Shown here: one piece after another, positions 61,090-64,000 of the stretch
Layout of the letters: each line of letters starts with the position of its first letter
Numbering within the stretch: position 1 is the first letter of the stretch
Assembly (NCBI GenBank): GCA_025642065.1
Contig: JAODUP010000570.1
Coordinates: 124,001 to 188,000, forward strand
Direction of reading: 5' to 3'
Source of the DNA: Paralvinella palmiformis
Taxonomy: Eukaryota > Annelida > Polychaeta > Terebellida > Alvinellidae
DNA length: 64,000 nucleotides
The notes under the pieces: model-generated
Database searches by the model: none
What the model saw: the letters and a program-made list of their open reading frames with translations, nothing else
What the model was told of the DNA's origin: nothing
Program-made: the position numbers and the translations under genes

Positions 61090-62560
61090 ATAACAACTGT
61101 ATTTTATGCAGTCCCTTAATACACATTTATTTTTTCTGAGGTGCTTTACACTAAAAAAAAATACAAAGATGTTCTTGCTTGCATAACGCATATATAGTTA
61201 CACATAAATACGTTGGCTGATAGAAAGCATAAATCAGTTAGTTTAAATAAATCTGTTTAAGAACCTTGCAGAACATTTCTTTCTTGCTGCAAGTTTATTA
61301 TGATTAGTCAACTTATTCTCTTCGTTTTCTATCCGTATATTGGTGGGTCGGGTTTTGGTATCCTCCAAAGTAAACAACGGGGTGACCGGTTTGAACTATA
61401 GGTCAGCTCGTTTAGATAGATACAGTGATTCTGTTCCACTCAGTACATTGAATGTGTGAAACAATATCTTGAACAGTGATCTGAAACGTATTGGAAGTCA
61501 GGGGAGCTGGAACAAAAATGGTGTGATATGTTCTCTTTTGCGAGAACATATAACGCCATATAGTACCTAAATGATGACACACGCAGCACAGTTCTTCACT
61601 CCGTGTAGTCAGTTTGCCGGAGAGATGGGAGGATATTATTTAACAACGCATTTTCATAATCTAGTTGATGAAGTAAAATGGTCTGGACAAAGGCTTGCGT
61701 GTGTCATCATTTAGTTACTAACGACTAAGCTCTGTTTTTCTTTTAGTCGTAGAAGAATTTTAATAAATACCTTAATGTAAAGATTCTCATTTTTTCTTCA
61801 CATGACACTTTGATGAAGAAAAAGTCATTCGCTCTTATTGTTGATCAAATTTAGCATTTGGTTGGCCATTCGTATAGTTATGTCATCAATAAAAACTTTA
61901 ATAGAGTATGAAATATCATCCTATTTATCACATGGCTTGAAGGTTATGTAGACTTGGGCAACATGGGCATAACAATGATATTTAATGTTTTGCCGTTTAA
62001 TAATTTCTCAAAATGGCTTAGTTTAAATACAGTAATGTTTCTTTCTTAAAACGTCTCTTTGTGGTACACCGAAATGAAATCTTAAACCTAGTGATGTTTT
62101 ATCGGCTACTAAGACATAATGAATTATTATGATGAGGCACGACCCTACCTAAGATAAGGGTTTCCATTTGATGCCAAAAGAAAATATTCTAGACTCTTCA
62201 TTAGAATCGAGTAATCGATTACATTTAAGAATGCAAATAAAACAAGCCTAATTGATGCAACAGCGGATCTTTCATCAAAAGTATCCGCGATGTTATTATA
62301 CGCACTTTTAAGAGAGCCGTCTCTATTGAATAACATCTATATTTAACAGACTGATAACTGTCATGGATATTAGTGTGTTTTAAGTGTTCTTACTCTTTCA
62401 GATAAAGGAAACGTTAGATATAATACCACAATTCTTGATATCATCATTTTCTAACCCGCGTGAAATTGAGAACGGAGATGTGGCGGCTTATTTCAACAAC
62501 AACGGCATCACAGACTCAGCTTTTCATCTATCACTAATTATTCCTATCAGTGACAATAGG
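61090..62560 (-). mobile_element. L2/CR1-type LINE relic in copy B
   Basis: The duplicate of 47,590-48,870. A minus-strand frame at 62,145-62,336 reads SAYNNIADTFDERSAVASIR and LVLFAFLNVIDYSILMKSLE (RT motif A, catalytic Asp gone). The YADD region reads CYAHVAQVYITFKP. The region near 61,490-61,530 matches the EHITPFL block of copy A. Damage differs from copy A, as expected of independent decay after duplication. Confidence 0.82.
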
Positions 62561-62641
62561 GGAATTTATCTGTCTGTCTATCTATTTATCGCTTTATCTC
62601 TTCCACCACTATCTATATATCCATATATATATCTGTCTATC

Positions 62642-62700
<59 letters not shown>
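62560..62700. repeat. (ATCT)n and (TA)n microsatellite
   Basis: Shorter counterpart of 48,905-49,160. Confidence 0.95.
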
Positions 62701-62702
<2 letters not shown>

Positions 62703-63218
62703 GTATCATATAATCGTTTGAAATATACAACTAAATATACTCAACATGTGTCTAATGTCACCAAAGAGTTAGCTGTAACCAAACTAGATATGTCCTTCCA
62801 GAGAATATCATAATCATTTTGTCTTTATCAATAATCATCATATATCATAATACTTAAAAGGTCACATTTTATTACTATGCCATTAATTCACAAAGTTCAT
62901 CAACAATGATCAGATGGAAAGAAAACTTAGGAAGGATAAGCGTGTCTAAAAATGTGGGTTTTCAAAAGGTGACGGACATAAACATGCTATTTGATGACTT
63001 AACATGTTCAGAGAGTGAATAAATTGACATGTTTGTAGATGGCACTTCTTCATTATATATTATTAGTTCAACGCCTCAAAAGGAGAATCATCATAACCAT
63101 CTTTATAACCATCAACAAAAGATATTATCATCCATTCTAAAATTTAATTAGTGAACTATCTTCTGTTCGATACTGAAGATAATTTAATCACGTTTTACCA
63201 AATCTGTCACTATCAGAA

Positions 63219-63416
63219 TTGAAATCCCGAACTATGGATTTTATTAGCCTTAAATTTAGGCGTCATTTACCTCGAATGAATATATTATCATTAATAAATA
63301 ATACTACGATTTTATTTTGTCATAATTATTGTCACTCCGGCGTCGATTTCATTATTTTCATTAAAGCTGAAATTAATGATTACATGATAAAATGTTTGTC
63401 TTGTAAAAGCCGTTAA
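63219..63416 (+). CDS. 65-codon open frame in the conserved block (copy B)
   Basis: Counterpart of 49,989-50,186 with the same length. The seen differences (Lys2, Phe13) are non-synonymous. Probably non-coding DNA conserved or recently homogenised. Confidence 0.15.
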   Translation: MKSRTMDFISLKFRRHLPRMNILSLINNTTILFCHNYCHSGVDFIIFIKAEINDYMIKCLSCKSR

Positions 63417-63560
63417 TTTTACGCGATATTGTGTCAGTCGTCAACATTGTTAAATGATAATTGCTTGTCTGTAGTTAATGGGATGATTAATTTACGAGAC
63501 AATCGACAAATTATTCTTATTTGAATGAAATCGCTTCACTGTTAATAAGAACCCAACAAA

Positions 63561-63671
63561 ATGGCGGATTTATCTAAGTGGACATTAACGACAACAATCA
63601 GTTATGTGACAATGTTATTGCTGTTTGTCTTTTTCGTGGAAGGAATTATGAAGAGAGTGAATGCGAGTTAG
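63561..63671 (+). CDS. 36-codon frame with signal-anchor/signal-peptide-like start (copy B)
   Basis: Same start, length and stop as 50,331-50,441, with TMLLLFVFFVEGIMKR unchanged. The possible donor after MKR is weaker here (gtgaat in place of gtgagt). If it is a first exon, the rest of the gene lies beyond the window end. Confidence 0.4.
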   Translation: MADLSKWTLTTTISYVTMLLLFVFFVEGIMKRVNAS

Positions 63672-64000
63672 AGGATTTGTCGTGAGTCAAGTGAGTGATA
63701 ATGAGTTCGGGAGAGTAAATGAGTGAAAACTTTACTTGTCTGTGGTATTCGTAATTGTGAATATCTTTCTCTCTTTCTCGCACACAAACACATATTCCAC
63801 TCACAAGTACAGATCCATGCATCTATGGATACGAACACACAGCATAATAATAAGCCGACCCACAGAAACAAGCCATTTCGTTGAGACTAGCCTGAATAAT
63901 CCCAGAAAATAAATATAATATAATGATAATATATATTTTACAAAACGCTTTTAACACCTGGAGCCAATCAAAGATGATCTACAGCGAGCATCCAAGCAGA

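Larger units (their letters stand above)
53262..63860 (+). repeat. Segmental duplication, copy B
   Basis: Direct repeat of 40,539-50,710, about 12.7-14 kb downstream. B-only blocks: about 53,980-55,460 (inverted taggca array, low-complexity block and R1 copy 3), 58,200-59,460 (unmatched sequence with a SINE) and 15 bp at about 62,950. The right end fades near acagatccatgcatc (63,810) against acagatccgtgcagc (50,670). No homology is seen to the left of the SINE in either copy. Confidence 0.88.

Overview
The window looks like non-bacterial, AT-rich metazoan DNA, most likely from a mollusc or another lophotrochozoan. That placement is an inference from the repeat content: long (TA)n, (TG)n, (GATA)n and (ATT)n microsatellites, several decayed non-LTR retrotransposon families, a tRNA-like SINE with an ATC-rich tail, and two relics of a cysteine-rich, PIN-like protein family that I remember as high-copy in molluscs, cnidarians and echinoderms. 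I see no intact multi-exon gene, rRNA, tRNA gene, operon or CRISPR array. The reading frames present are mostly relics of mobile elements or translations of microsatellites.

Left third (1-25 kb). The window opens inside a minus-strand LINE ORF2 relic (endonuclease SDH motif, GVLSP and YADD reverse-transcriptase motifs). It is followed by a diverged copy of sequence seen again at 43 and 57 kb, a dispersed repeat called R1 here, and a second LINE 3' fragment. At 8.3-8.6 kb lies the 3' end of an L2/CR1-type LINE. At 11.25-13.62 kb (minus) and 16.4-18.5 kb (plus) lie two relics of the PIN-like/cysteine-rich family. The second is flanked by inverted repeats carrying a GCCGCCATCTT core. A decayed CR1 copy sits at 24.4-25.1 kb.

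Middle (25-40.5 kb). A region that looks less AT-rich at 26-29.1 kb has open frames on both strands that I do not recognise. Then come quiet AT-rich DNA, a LINE ORF1-like relic (34.7-35.0 kb), R1 copy 2, the C-terminal end of a hAT-type transposase-derived gene (37.2-37.7 kb) and a minus-strand coding relic at 38.3-38.7 kb.

Right third (40.5-64 kb). This part is a direct segmental duplication: copy A 40,539-50,710 and copy B 53,262-63,860. Both left edges coincide with the 5' end of a SINE. The copies differ by insertions: a CR1 LINE and flanking sequence in A; R1 and a SINE-bearing block in B. Their similarity is uneven. Most of the pair is moderately diverged, but the last ~0.75 kb, ending in a 36-codon open frame (MADLSKWTLTTT...; a signal-anchor or signal-peptide-like start in a good Kozak context), is nearly identical. 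A 72-bp open segment bounded by splice-site consensus also recurs in A and B, with a diverged relative at 2.7 kb. These are the best candidates for real, perhaps undescribed, gene content. The PIN-like relics are the best candidate for an unusual protein family.
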